Source: Fimbriiglobus ruber (lineage in GTDB: Bacteria > Planctomycetota > Planctomycetia > Gemmatales > Gemmataceae). Taken from it: 64,000 nt of DNA. Below are positions 1-10,941 of the stretch, piece after piece (position 1 is the first letter of the stretch; each line of letters starts with the position of its first letter). A program made the translations under genes and the position numbers. The stretch is from the NCBI RefSeq assembly GCF_002197845.1, contig NZ_NIDE01000004.1, positions 620,001 to 684,000 of the forward strand, in the 5' to 3' direction. The notes beneath the pieces were generated by a model that had not been told where the DNA came from, did not search any database, and saw only the letters and a program-made list of their open reading frames with translations.

Positions 1-684
1 TCTGTCACCAGCTCGTGCGTGACCGCGTTCAGCGCACCCAGCACGTTGTACCTCTGCCGTCCCGACGCGGCCCGGACATGTAACCGGACGAAGCACCACA
101 CCCACCCCAGGAACGACGCCAAGACGAAGTGCGACGCGTCCACGAAGTACACCGTCCGCTTACCGTCGCGGGCTTCCGCCAACTTCGGTTCCAGTTCCGT
201 CTTTTAAAAAATCCGCCTGCGTGCGGGCGTGTTCGTCGACCGTTTTCTTGGGCGGCACCGGGATGGGTGCCACCTTCAGGCATTTCATCCCCAGATCCTC
301 TTTCAAGAACTGGCGCACCCGCGACGCCTTGCGTCGGACGCCCGTCAGGTCCTCGATCCGCCGCGCCGCCTCGTGGGCCGTGTGCGGCGGGTGCCGGCGA
401 AACGCGTCTTCGATCGTCCCGTGATGCGGTGTCAGCGCACTGGGTTGGCCCTTCCAGCCGAACGATCGGACCCCATCCAGACCCTTCGCCGCATAGATCC
501 GCAGGGTCCGCTGCACCGTGGAGCGCGACACGTTGGCCAACTCCGCGATCCGACTGTGCGTCACGTTCCGGGTCTTGAGCCAGAGAATCTCCATCCGCTC
601 TTGGACACGCGGGTCCGGGTGCCGATAGCGCGCGTCCGCGATCGCTTGGACCACGGGTTCGGGAAACGAATATTGGGGACGCAT
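1..684 (-). pseudogene. IS630-family transposase, frameshifted and cut by the window edge
   Basis: The first ~155 residues (start ATG at 684) carry a helix-turn-helix N-terminus of IS630/Tc1-mariner transposases, including NVTHSRIAELANVSRSTVQR, and the linker HTAHEAARRIEDLTG. The DDE catalytic half continues in another frame from about 205 to the window start, with VYFVDASHFVLASFLGWVW and SGRQRYNVLGALNAVTHEL. The frame break lies at a T/A run at 201-212, so this is either a disabled copy or one that relies on ribosomal frameshifting, as some IS630 members do. The 3' end is outside the window. The element sits directly upstream of the adhesin remnant, which lacks a normal start, so it probably inserted into that gene. 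Family assignment is firm; functional state is not. Confidence 0.8.
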
Positions 685-780
685 CCTTGCCCTCCCGCAG
701 ACGGATCGGTGAAGGATCTATCCTCCGCTATCCAGGCCTGGTTGCTCAAGGCCGACTTGTGTCACTTCAGGCGAGTCCGA

Positions 781-3700
781 GAATAACTCTGTCCGAGACC
801 AACACGTACGGCGGGGCGACCACCCTTTCGGCCGGCACCCTCCTGGTGAACGGAAATGACGCGGCCGCCGGTGGCGCCGTCGCGGTCAACGGCGGGATGC
901 TGGGTGGGAGTGGATCGGTCGGCGGAACCGTCGCGGTCAATGCCGGTGGCACGGTCACCGGGGGAACCCTCGGCGGTGTCGGAACCCTGACCGTCGGCGG
1001 ACTGACGTTCGACGGCGGGACGTTCGCGGTCGACTTCAACGGGAATACCTCGGACACCGTCGCGACAGCCGGAGCGATCAACCTGAACGCCGGGACGGCC
1101 GGGGTCTTCGCCACTAACAGTCAGTCCGGCACCGCGTCGTTCAACAACGTCTTTACGCTGATCGACAACACCGGCGTGAGTGGTATCGCCAACTCGCCGC
1201 TCATCGGGGCGAGCGAGGGTGGTACCGCGATCCTCGATGCCGTCCACGGGCATTACACCTACATCGGTGGGAACGGGCAGAGCTTCACCTTCGACGTGAC
1301 CCCCTTCGTAACGGCGAGTACCGCGAGCCTACCCGCGAATGCCACAACTATTACCATTCACGGGACCGGATTCGATCCCACGGCCGCCGACAATTCCATT
1401 GTGTTCGACGATGGCGCGGTCGGTAGCGTGACGGCGGCGACCCCCACGTCCCTCACCGTCACCTTCTCCGCACCCCCGACCGTGGCCGGGAGCCTGACCG
1501 CCGTCGTGATCACGGATGGCGTGGCGAGCTGCAGTCCCGTCCAGGTGGCTACCGTCACCCCCGTCGTGACGGCCGACACCGCAGGCCTGGCGGCCGACGG
1601 CACGTCGCTTACGATCACCGGGTTCGGATTCGATCCTACGGTCGCTAACGACGCCGTTACCTTCAATGACGGGGTGGTCGGCAGCGTGTCGGCGGCGACC
1701 CCGACATCTCTGACCGTTACCTTCTCGACGCCCCCGACGACGGCCGGCAGTCTGACCGCCGTCGTCACCACCGACGGCGTGGCGAGCGGTTCCCCCGTCC
1801 GGGTGGCCACGGTCATCCCCGTCGTGACGACTAGCGCCGCAGACCTGGCGGCCAATGCCGCTACTCTGATGATTTCCGGGTTCGGGTTCGATCCTACGGT
1901 CGCTAACGACTCCGTCGCGTTCGACGACGGGGCGAGCGGCACGGTCACGGCGGCGACCCCGACGTCCCTCACCGTCACTTTCTCAACACTTCCGACGACC
2001 GCCAGCGGCTTGACCGCCGTCGTCACTATTGATGGTGTGTCGAGCGGTGCCCCCGTCCAAGTGGCTACGGTCACGCCCGTCGTGACCGCCGGCACCGCCG
2101 TCTTGGCGGCCAACGGCACGTCGCTTACGATCGCCGGGTTCGGGTTCGACCCGACGACCGCCAATAACGCCGTTACCTTCAATGACGGGGTGGTCGGCAG
2201 CGTGACGGCGGCGACCCCCACGTCCCTTACTGTCACCCTCACGACCAACCCTACCAAGGCTGGTAACTTGACCGCCGTTGTCGCCACCGGTGGTATGTCG
2301 AGCGGCAGTCCCGTCCAGGTGGCTACCGTCACCCCCGTCGTGACGGCCGACACCGCAGGCCTGGCGGCCGACGGCACGTCGCTTACGATCACCGGGTTCG
2401 GGTTCGACCCGACGGCCGCCAATAACGCCGTTACCTTCAATGACGGGGTGGTCGGCAGCGTGACGGCGGCGACCCCCACGTCCCTCACCGTCGACTTCTC
2501 CGCACCCCCGACCACGGCCGGGAGCCTGACCGCTGTCGTGACCACAGACGGCGTCCCAAGCGGCAGTTCCGTCCAGGTGGCTACCGTCACCCCCGTCGTG
2601 ACCGCCGGTACTGCGAGCTTGCCTGCGAATGTCGCCACCATCACCCTCACCGGGTTCGGGTTCGATCCCACGGCTGCCAACAATTCCGTCACGTTCGGCG
2701 ACGGGGCGGTCGGTAGCGTGACGGCGGCGACCCCCACGTCCCTCACCGTCACCTTCTCCGCACCCCCGACCGTGGCCGGGAGCCTGACCGCCGTCGTGAT
2801 CACGGATGGCGTGGCGAGCGGTTCCCCCGTCCGGGTGGCCACCGTTACGCCCGTCGTGACGGCCGACACCGCAGGCCTGGCGGCCGACGGCACGTCACTT
2901 ACGATCGCCGGGTTCGGGTTCGACCCGACGGCCGCCAATAACGCCGTCACCTTCAATGACGGGGTGGTCGGCAGCGTGACGGCGGCGACCCCCACGTCCC
3001 TCACCGTCACCTTCTCAACGCGTCCGATGATCGTCGGTAGTCTGACCGCCGTCGTCGCCACCGACGGGGTGTCGAGCGGTACTCCCGTCCAGGTGGCTAC
3101 AGTCATCCCCGTCGTGACGACTAGCGCCGCAGACCTAGCGGCCAATACCGCTACTCTGACGATTGCCGGGTTCGGATTCGATCCTACGGTCGCTAACGAC
3201 TCCGTTACCTTCAATGACGGGGTGGTCGGCAGCGTGTCGGTGGCGACCACCACGTCCCTCACCGTCACCTTCGCAGCACATCCTACCACCGCCGGCAGCC
3301 TGACCGCCGTCGTCACCACCGGCGGTGTGTCGAGCGGCACTCCCGTCCAGGTGGCTACCGTCATGCCCGTCGTGACATCGAGTGTTGCGGACCTGGCGGC
3401 CAACGGCACGTCGCTTACGATCACCGGGTTCGGGTTCGACCCGTCAACCGCTAACAACACCGTCACGTTCGACGGCGGGGCGATCGGCAGCGTAACGGCG
3501 GCGACCCCGACGTCCCTCACCGTCACCCTCTCGACTGCCCCAACTACGGCCGGCAGCCTGACCGCCGTCGTGACCACCGGCGGTGTGTCGAGCGGCAGTC
3601 CCGTTCAGGTGGCTACCGTCACGCCCGTCGTAACGGCGGGCACCGCGGACCTGGCGGCCAACGGCACGTCACTTACGATCACCGGGTTCGGGTTCGACCC

Positions 3701-6700
3701 GACGGCCGCCAATAACGCCGTTACCTTCAATGACGGGGTGGTCGGCAGCGTGACGGCGGCGACCCCCACGTCCCTCACCGTCGACTTCTCCGCACCCCCG
3801 ACCACGGCCGGGAGCCTGACCGCTGTCGTGACCACAGACGGCGTCCCAAGCGGCAGTTCCGTCCAGGTGGCTACCGTCACCCCCGTCGTGACCGCCGGTA
3901 CTGCGAGCTTGCCTGCGAATGTCGCCACCATCACCCTCACCGGGTTCGGGTTCGATCCCACGGCTGCCAACAATTCCGTCACGTTCGGCGACGGGGCGGT
4001 CGGTAGCGTGACGGCGGCGACCCCCACGTCCCTCACCGTCACCTTCTCCGCACCCCCGACCGTGGCCGGGAGCCTGACCGCCGTCGTGATCACGGATGGC
4101 GTGGCGAGCGGTTCCCCCGTCCGGGTGGCCACCGTTACGCCCGTCGTGACGGCCGACACCGCAGGCCTGGCGGCCGACGGCACGTCACTTACGATCGCCG
4201 GGTTCGGGTTCGACCCGACGGCCGCCAATAACGCCGTCACCTTCAATGACGGGGTGGTCGGCAGCGTGACGGCGGCGACCCCCACGTCCCTCACCGTCAC
4301 CTTCTCAACGCGTCCGATGATCGTCGGTAGTCTGACCGCCGTCGTCGCCACCGACGGGGTGTCGAGCGGCAGTCCCGTTCAGGTGGCTACCGTCACGCCC
4401 GTCGTGACATCGAGTGTTGCGGACCTGGCGGCCAATGCCGCTACTCTGACGATTGCCGGGTTCGGATTCGATCCCACGGCCGCCGACAACTCCGTCGCGT
4501 TCGACGACGGCGCGATCGGCAGTATAACGGCGGCGACATCGACTTCCCTCACCGTCACCTTCGCAGCACATCCGACCACCGCCGGCAACCTGACCGCCGT
4601 CGTGACCACCGGCGGCGTGCCCAGCGGCAGTCCCATTCAGGTCGCTACGGTCACGCCCGTTGTAACGACTAGCACCGCGGTCCTGGCGGCCAACGGCACG
4701 TCGCTTACGATCACCGGGTTCGGGTTCGACCTGGTAACCGCTAACAACACCGTCACCTTCAACGACGGGGCGGTCGGCAGCGTAATGGCGGCGACCCCGA
4801 CGTCCCTCACCGTCACCTTCGCGGCACATCCGACCACCGCCGGCAGCCTGACCGCCGTCGTGACCACCGGCGGTGTGTCGAGCGGCAGTCCCGTTCAGGT
4901 GGCTACCGTCACGCCCGTCGTAACGGCGGGCACCGCGGACCTGGCGGCCAACGGCACGTCACTTACGATCACCGGGTTCGGGTTCGACCCGTCAACCGCT
5001 AACAACACCGTCACGTTCGACGGCGGGGCGATCGGCAGCGTAACGGCGGCGACCCCGACGTCCCTCACCGTCACCCTCTCGACTGCCCCAACTACGGCCG
5101 GCAGCCTGACCGCCGTCGTGACCACCGGCGGTGTGTCGAGCGGCAGTCCCGTTCAGGTGGCTACCGTCACGCCCGTCGTGACATCGGGTGTTGTGGATTT
5201 GGCGGCCAACGCCGTTACTCTGACGATTTCCGGGTTCGGGTTCGATCCCACGGCTACCAACGATACCGTCACGTTCGACGGCGGGGCGATCGGCAGCGTG
5301 ACGGCGGCGACCCCGACGTCCCTCACCGTCACCCTCTCGGTATCCCCGACCGTCGGCCGCCTGACCGTCGTCGTCACCACCGACGGTGTGTCGAGCGGCA
5401 ACTCCGTTCAGGTGGCTACCGTGATTGCGGTGCCGACCGCCAACGCGCAATCGCTCGCTACCGCTGAGAACACGCCAACTTCGCTTACCCTGACCGGGTC
5501 CGACCCGAACGCCCCGGTTCTCCCGCTCACGTATACCGTTACCGTCGCCCCGACCCACGGCACGCTCGCGGGCACCGCGCCCGACCTGATTTATACTCCT
5601 GCCGCCGGTTACTTCGGCCCCGACTCGTTCCAGTTCACCACATCCAACGGCACCACCACCAGCCCGGCCGCCACGGTGACTCTGACGGTCATCGCGGCGC
5701 CGGCCGTGACCGTGGTCAGCCCGCCGACGGGACCCACCGCGGGCGGGACACTGGTGACAATTTCGGGGGCGAACTTCGACGGAGCCACGGCGGTCATGTT
5801 CGGCCCAATGGCCGCCAGCGGCTTTACGATCAACTCGGCTAATTCGATTTCGGCCACGGTCCCGGCCGGTACGACCGGGAGTGTCGACGTGACGGTCGTC
5901 ACCGCGGGCGGTACCTCGGCGATCTCAGCCGCGGATCGGTTTGCCTATGTCGGCGCGCCGGTCGTCAGTGGGGTCAGTCCGTCGACCGGCCTCGCGACCG
6001 GCGGTACGACGGTGACTATCACCGGGACGAACTTGAGCGATGCGACGACCGTTGACTTCGGCGGGGTGGAGGCCACAATCGTCAGCGACACGGCCACCCA
6101 GGTCGTGGCAACCAGCCCGGCCGGAACTGCGGGGGTGGTCGACGTGACGGTGACGACTGTGGGCGGTACCTCGGTCGTCTCGTCCGCGGACCAGTTTATT
6201 TACGCGGCAGTTCCGCCGGTCAGTCCGCCCCCGGCGGCCCCGCCGGTCAGTCCGCCTCCGGTGGCTCCGCCGGTCAGTCCGCCCCCGGTGGTTCCGCCGG
6301 TCAGCCCGCCCCCGGTAGTTCCCCCGACCAGTCCGCCCCCGGTGGCCCCGCCGGTCAGCCCGCCCCCGGCAACCGTTCCCCCGACAACCCCTAGGGCCAC
6401 GCTCGTCGGCTATCCGCAGTTTGCTGTCGGGGCAGACGTCGGGGGGACCGGAATGGTGACCGTGTACAATCCGGACCAGTCGGTCGCGTACACCGCTACT
6501 CCGTTCGGAGCCTCGTTTACCGCCGGCGTCCGGGTGGCCGTCGCCGATTTCAACGGGGACGGGGTGCCCGACCTCGTCGCCGGAACCGGTCCGGGCGTGA
6601 CCAACCAAATCGTCGTCCTGGACGGCAAAACGCACCAACAACTCGCGTCGTTCAGCCCGTTCGAAACGACGTTCACCGGCGGCATCTTCGTGACCGTCGG

Positions 6701-7423
6701 GGACGTGAGCGGCGACGGGGTGCCCGACCTGATCGTCACCCCCGACCAGTCCGGGGGCCGATCGTCGCCGTGTACGACGGGGCGGCGTTGGGTCAGGGAA
6801 AAGTCGTCCAACTGGCCCGATTCTTCGGCATCGCCGACCCCAACTTCCGGGGTGGGGCTCGGGCCGCCGTGGGCGACATCAACGGGGACGGGGTTGGGGA
6901 TCTGATCGTGTCGGCCGGGTTCGGTGGCGGGCCGCGGATCGCCATCTACGACGGCAAATCCGTGGCGGCGAACGCCCCGAAGGAGCTGGTGCCGGACTTC
7001 TTCGCGTTCGAGAGTTCGTTGCGGAACGGGGCGTACGTCACCGCGGGAGATCTGACCGGGAAGGGGTACGCCGATCTGATTTTCGGGGCCGGCCCGGGCG
7101 GCGGCCCGCGGGTCCGGGTGGTCGATCCGGAGGCCCTGTTGGCTGCCGGAAGCTTCCAATCCCTGGACGACCCGTCGGTGGCGGACGTCGGACTGGCCGA
7201 CTTCTTTGCGGGTGACACGAACAACCGGGGCGGCGTGCGGGTGGCGGTCGCGGACCTGGACGGGAGCAGTCAGGCGAGTCTGATCGTGGGCTCGGGCCAG
7301 GGGGCCGGGGCGAATGTTACGGCGTACACCGGGAAGGCCATCATGGCGAGCCCCGGGACCCCGGCGGAAGAGTTTACCTTTGACGCCTTGCCGGGGTTCA
7401 CCGGCGGTGTCTTTGTGGGCTGA
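781..7423 (+). pseudogene. Giant repeat-rich surface adhesin, 5' truncated and frameshifted
   Basis: The reading frame is open from before 781 to 6905 and then continues in the next frame to 7423. Domain order: autotransporter-style glycine-rich motifs (TYGGATTLSAGTLLVNG and following), 16 Ig/IPT-like repeats of 86 residues (1302-5427), a cadherin-like Big segment (about 5430-5690), two IPT/TIG domains (about 5700-6210), a proline-rich PPVSPPP linker (about 6210-6390), then FG-GAP/integrin-like repeats with DFNGDGVPDL and DINGDGVGDL. The frame break is at the G run 6753-6757: one added G restores GGPIVAVYDG. No start codon or signal peptide is seen; the 5' part seems lost to the IS630-like insertion. 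Family knowledge suggests a secreted cell-surface or matrix protein. It is probably inactive as drawn, unless the frameshift is a sequence error. Confidence 0.75.
1302..5427 (+). repeat. 16 tandem 258-bp coding repeats (Ig/IPT-like, 86 residues each)
   Basis: Each unit begins near PVVT, contains GFGFDPT, a VTF(N/D)DG strand and AATPTSLTVTF, and ends in SGSPVQVATV. Unit starts recur every 258 bp from about 1302 to 5172. Units 5-7 and 10-12 are almost identical at the nucleotide level at an offset of 1290 bp (five units), which indicates a recent internal duplication. Confidence 0.9.
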
Positions 7424-7463
7424 TTCAGACGGTGTTATTACGCGAGACGGGTTTTGTGGTAAG

Positions 7464-7504
7464 CGGGATCGGATACCCGCTCCCGGAGCGGGTATCCGAT
7501 CCCG
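7464..7504. terminator. Strong hairpin after the adhesin gene
   Basis: A 20-bp perfect stem with a 1-nt centre lies 40 bp after the adhesin stop. No T run follows, so it may be an end-of-transcript stabilising hairpin or a dispersed palindrome rather than a classical terminator. The rest of 7424-7737 holds only a small second hairpin (CAGTGATT/AATCACTG near 7547-7566) and no gene. Confidence 0.5.
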
Positions 7505-7737
7505 GTATGCGGGTTCCGTCTGTGGGTCCATGTTAATAAGGAAATCCAGTGATTGCAGAATCACTGTGGAGATAGGATTTGCGCCGATTAACGGCGATGA
7601 ATCTTGCGCACGTAAGATGGTGTTTTTGGCTTGGCTCAAAAAGTCCTTTTTGGGATCACACTTCACCCTCGGTACGGACCCTCGGCGGGCATTCCGTGCG
7701 ACAGGGATGTCGGAGTCGCGATCGGTCGACGCGTTAA

Positions 7738-8560
7738 GTCCGTGAGAATCGGGTGAACCCGAGCAATTCGAGCCAGTGCGGGTGGGTCACAGTCCGGTCC
7801 GCAAGTCGGCCGGACTGTGACCCACCCGCACTGGCTCGCTCACGGCGCGCGAACCGGCGGTGGTTGAGGAAGAATTGGAGCGGGGCCAAGTACTCGTGGC
7901 CCCGTTGCCGACGGAGGAAGAAGTACCCCGCAAGCGGCTGTTTAGGTTCTCGGCCACGGAACTTGCCCGGACCGTCCGTCGGCGGATTTCGTCGACGGCG
8001 TGGGCCAGCGGGTCGTAATGCTCGCCCCGTGTGGTCCGCAGGACGGCCTCCCGAGGCCACCGCCGTCGGTCGTCGTCCGGAAGGCCCGTGACCGCGAATA
8101 ACTCGCGGACCCCCCCCGGGTCGAGGTCGCGTGGGTCGGCCAGGGCGGCGAAGGCGTCGTCGCGCTCGGCGGCACAGGCGAGCAGGTCGTCGCGTTGCCC
8201 GCGGGCGGGCGACGCCCCTCGAAGCCGATCAGGCTCGTAACCGGGTGCGGACGGCCGGCGACTTCGCGGCACTGGTCCACGCCAGATTCGTCGTGGTAAC
8301 GGGTGCCGGGTCCGGGCCGCCCTACGGATTCCTCGAACCGCGGATGTCGCCGCACGCGATCCTGGGCGTACCGGCGCGAAGTGTCGTCGCGTGTGCCCGC
8401 CTCGCGGTGCGGCCCGGCTGAGTCGTCGGCATCGACGTCCCCGCCGCGGCGCGGGCGGAACTGGCGACCGGCCGGGAGACGACATCGGCTGTACTCACCA
8501 CTGCCGCGGCGTGGGTCGGGCGGCTCGGCATGCAAGTCGCGATGCGAGCCGATGAACCCT
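7738..8560 (-). pseudogene. Decayed transposase
   Basis: Several frames must be joined to read it. Recognisable pieces are SSVAENLNSRLR, then FFLRRQRGHEYLAPLQFFLN and HRRFARRER, then a VRVGHSPADLRTG segment and finally HPHWLELLGFTRF. This is the C-terminal signature of a transposase group common in planctomycetes, whose exact IS family I cannot name. Upstream pieces (DPRDLDPGGVRELFAVTGLP, LAHAVDEIRRRTVRA) are also protein-like. At least three frame breaks make it non-functional. The last break coincides with the 29-bp inverted repeat at 7769-7838. Confidence 0.6.
7769..7838. repeat. 29-bp perfect inverted repeat inside the transposase remnant
   Basis: Arms 7769-7797 and 7810-7838 are exact reverse complements separated by 12 nt. 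The arms lie where two conserved transposase motifs should be, and the reading frame breaks within them. Confidence 0.85.
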
Positions 8561-8593
8561 TGCTTGCGGCCCGCCGGGTTGCATAGGACCACT

Positions 8594-8750
8594 CCGAATA
8601 CACAACCGCGCAAAAACCTCCCCGGCCCGCGCGTGCAAGTCGATGCTTGACGACGAAACGTGGTCCACTGAGCCGACTTTTTTCCGTGCATGGATATCCT
8701 GGTCCGTCCACTGTCAGAAAGCACGCTGCAAGGCGCAAAAAGCGCAAAAA
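8594..8750. repeat. Dispersed repeat, copy A
   Basis: This ~157-bp stretch matches 49795-49952 in order and spacing. Shared blocks include ACACAACCGCGCA, GCCTGACGACGAA (here GCTTGACGACGAA), TTTTCCGTGCA, CCACTGTCAGAAA and GGCGCAAAAAGCGCA. Neither copy is inside a convincing gene. It may be the end of a degenerate transposable element, since copy A directly follows the decayed transposase. Confidence 0.75.
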
Positions 8751-8770
8751 CCCCCTCGGGTCCAGGTTTC

Positions 8771-8805
8771 GTTGTGGGGGCACGTTTCCAACGTGCCCCC
8801 ACAAC
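8771..8805. repeat. 16-bp stem palindrome
   Basis: GTTGTGGGGGCACGTT is followed by 3 nt and its exact reverse complement. A related but imperfect CACGTTTCCAACGT palindrome with CGTGCCCCCACA recurs near 50153-50183 beside dispersed repeat copy B. Confidence 0.8.
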
Positions 8806-8936
8806 TGACGATTTGTGCCCGAGCTTGGCGTCACGTGTGCCAGAAATGTTCTAAGCTGCTGGCAGAATTCGGATCTCCGGTTGCGGCGCGGGCGCGGGTT
8901 CCGTTCGTCGTGTCCGGTTCTGCCAGCAGGTGTGCC

Positions 8937-9494
8937 ATGTACGCTTTCCGACCCGTCGCCCTGATTCTGATCGCGCTCGTTGCTCTGGTCCCGGCCGTGG
9001 GGTGCGGGTTCACCAAGGCGTCGGACAAGAAAGGGACGGAACTCATCCCTGAAAAGACGATCCGCAAGAAGAGTGATGAGGTTACGCCGGAACAGGAAGC
9101 GATTTTCCGCATCCTCGACGACGACAAACACCAACTGAAACAAGCGACCGACGGGCTTTCGGAGAAAGCTCAACCGTCGGCCGTAACGAAGGTCATCGGT
9201 GCGTACGCCGACCACTTTGAAAAGGTGGATCTGGGCGTCACGACGAAGGAGTTCAAAGAGGTCTACGAGAAGCACATGAAGGCGTGGCGGGCTCTGCACG
9301 TCGCGATCCGCAAACTCCCGGACGCGTACGCCGAGGGCGAATTCGTGGCCGATCTGGTCGCCCTGTTCCGCACCGACGGCCAGCGCGGCAAATCGCTCGG
9401 CGGGGACGTGACCAACGGGGTCAAGAAAGTACTCTCTACGTACACCGATGTACTCGCGGCCGCGGAAACTGCCGGGCTCGAAGTCGTCCGCTAA
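8937..9494 (+). CDS. Hypothetical lipoprotein, 185 residues
   Basis: I do not recognise the family. The start at ATG 8937 gives a short hydrophobic signal (RPVALILIALVALVPAVGC) ending in a lipobox with Cys at about residue 23, so the product is probably an anchored lipoprotein. The mature part is charged and helical (DDDKHQLKQATDGLSEKAQP, EFKEVYEKHMKAWRALHVAI) with no catalytic motif. The open frame extends upstream to 8643, but that region is the palindrome and dispersed repeat and would hide the signal peptide. It stands alone, with a strong hairpin terminator just downstream at 9543-9574. Membrane location is inferred from the lipobox only. Confidence 0.75.
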   Translation: MYAFRPVALILIALVALVPAVGCGFTKASDKKGTELIPEKTIRKKSDEVTPEQEAIFRILDDDKHQLKQATDGLSEKAQPSAVTKVIGAYADHFEKVDLGVTTKEFKEVYEKHMKAWRALHVAIRKLPDAYAEGEFVADLVALFRTDGQRGKSLGGDVTNGVKKVLSTYTDVLAAAETAGLEVVR

Positions 9495-9542
9495 ACTGGC
9501 GGCACCGGATTGGCTCGTACGCAGTGAAGCTTGAAAATCACG

Positions 9543-9574
9543 AACGCCGCTGGGTTAACTTCCCAGCGGCGTTT
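9543..9574. terminator. Hairpin terminator (probably bidirectional)
   Basis: AACGCCGCTGGG and its exact reverse complement are separated by 7 nt and followed by TTT. It lies between the convergent lipoprotein gene and DUF1559 gene. Confidence 0.8.
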
Positions 9575-9676
9575 CTGTTACCAAACGGGCGGTTCTTGTG
9601 GACCGCCCTCTTCTTCGCCCGCTCGCGATTGCCCGTCGTCCGTCAACTCGTCACGCGGATTCGCCCAATAATCGGG

Positions 9677-10594
9677 TTAATAGTCGATGTTCCCGGGGAC
9701 TTCGCCGCCGGCGATCGTACCCATCGTCTGGAGCGTGGCGGACGTCGTCGAGCCCGATTGGGCGTTTTGCAAGAAGTGGACGGACCCGTCGCCGAACAGG
9801 AAGTTCCCTCCCCCGGTGTGTTTGCTGGAGGCGTCGTCCAGGTTTCGGCCGCTGGTGTTGTTGTTCGTCCCGGCGTGGATCAGAACCAAGTCGCCGGCCC
9901 CCTGCCCAATTTTCCCCGGGACGGCCGCAGCGTTGTACTGACCCTGGTTGCAGTATCCGGTGTTGATCGCGCCCACCCAGGTGCTTTGAACGTTCGCGAA
10001 CGCCCGCTCTTCGAGGAAGATCGTATTCGTCGTGCCGTCGGTGATGTCGGTGAGGCGGACTGTGCTGTTTCGATAGAAGCTCCCGTTGCCGGTCGCGGCC
10101 GTCGTGCTGACGCCTCCGCCGCAGCAGGCAGCGTAACTGGACGGCGGGACCAAGCAGACGGTGGCCCAGCTGACGTTGGTGACGGCAAAGGCGGTCGTCG
10201 GGGTGATGTCGGACGAGCAGATGAAGGTCTTGACGAGGGTCTGACTCGCCGTCGAGCTTTGTACCGGCTGCGTCAAGTTGTACTGGGCGAACAGATTCGA
10301 TTGTTCCAGGTACGGCAGGATGTACGCACCCCAGGCCCAGCCGGGGGTCGTGTCGTTGGTGCCGTCCACGTAAGCGCCGGTGGCGGTGTACCCGGGCGGG
10401 AGCTTGGAGTTGGCGTCGTGGTAGGCATGCAGGGCCAACCCGAGCTGTTTCAAATTATTCGTGCAGCTCGTTCGCGAAGCGGCCTCGCGGACTTTCTGGA
10501 CGGCCGGAAGCAGTAAGCCGATCAGAATCGCGATGATCGCGATCACGACCAGCAATTCGATCAACGTAAAGGCACGACGAGACGTGCGGCGCAT
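9677..10594 (-). CDS. DUF1559 domain, prepilin-like protein (copy 1)
   Basis: The 305-residue product starts with a type IV pilin/pseudopilin N-terminus ([20 protein letters not shown]), cleaved before F by a prepilin peptidase in known relatives, and continues [14 protein letters not shown] as in planctomycete DUF1559 proteins. The C-terminus has the conserved [16 protein letters not shown] motif. These proteins are expected to be exported and envelope-associated; their exact role is unknown. The first ~40 codons and the upstream ~280 bp are nearly identical to those of the second DUF1559 gene at 12176-13339, so both arose by duplication and may share regulation. A prepilin peptidase gene lies at 16660-17796 but is not in an operon with this gene. 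Confidence 0.93.
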   Translation of the reverse strand: MRRTSRRAFTLIELLVVIAIIAILIGLLLPAVQKVREAASRTSCTNNLKQLGLALHAYHDANSKLPPGYTATGAYVDGTNDTTPGWAWGAYILPYLEQSNLFAQYNLTQPVQSSTASQTLVKTFICSSDITPTTAFAVTNVSWATVCLVPPSSYAACCGGGVSTTAATGNGSFYRNSTVRLTDITDGTTNTIFLEERAFANVQSTWVGAINTGYCNQGQYNAAAVPGKIGQGAGDLVLIHAGTNNNTSGRNLDDASSKHTGGGNFLFGDGSVHFLQNAQSGSTTSATLQTMGTIAGGEVPGNIDY

Positions 10595-10875
10595 GGCCGA
10601 CCTCCGGGGTGGGATAGAAGGTTCGGAGCCGCATTGCTACTGGAGGTGAGTCACGGCGGGGCGAAATCCCGGTCACACCTGGCCTTGGCGGAGCGTACTC
10701 AAGTTGTGAACTCGAGTCGAGACTGAGACACCGTCTCAACGAGTCATAGCTAGATTAGGGCCGTGTGAAAGCCCGTCAATGGGCTTTGAAAGAATCCGCA
10801 CAGCTTTGGAGCGGTTTATTTGGCGGGAAGATTTGTCCCAAAATTAGCCCAAGAATATGCCCGGGCTACAAGACG
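10475..10875 (-). repeat. Duplicated 5' region of DUF1559 gene, copy A
   Basis: The signal-peptide coding stretch and ~280 bp upstream of it match 13221-13622. Shared blocks include ACCTCCGGGGTGGGAT, CCTGGCCTTGGCGGAGCGTA, CATAGCTAGATTAGGG (here versus CATAACTAGATTAGGG) and TTTGGAGCGGTTTATTTG. The promoter of both genes probably lies in this shared segment. The 10595-10941 gap contains only this repeat and a DUF1559 gene fragment. Confidence 0.85.
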
Positions 10876-10915
10876 GTCAGGCGGACTGTGCTATTCCGGT
10901 AGAAACTCCCGTTAT
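10872..10915 (-). pseudogene. Fragment of a DUF1559 gene
   Basis: On the minus strand it reads [13 protein letters not shown], the same peptide as in copy 1 (around 10045-10085), with similar DNA but several base changes. It is a leftover of a third DUF1559 copy next to the duplicated upstream segment. Confidence 0.6.
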
Positions 10916-10941
10916 AATCTGTTGATTTTGTGATTCTATTC

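Noticed and set aside
1358-3577. Long minus-strand open frame across the adhesin repeats
   Set aside because: It is the antisense shadow of the tandem coding repeats, with the same periodicity and no independent start or family match.
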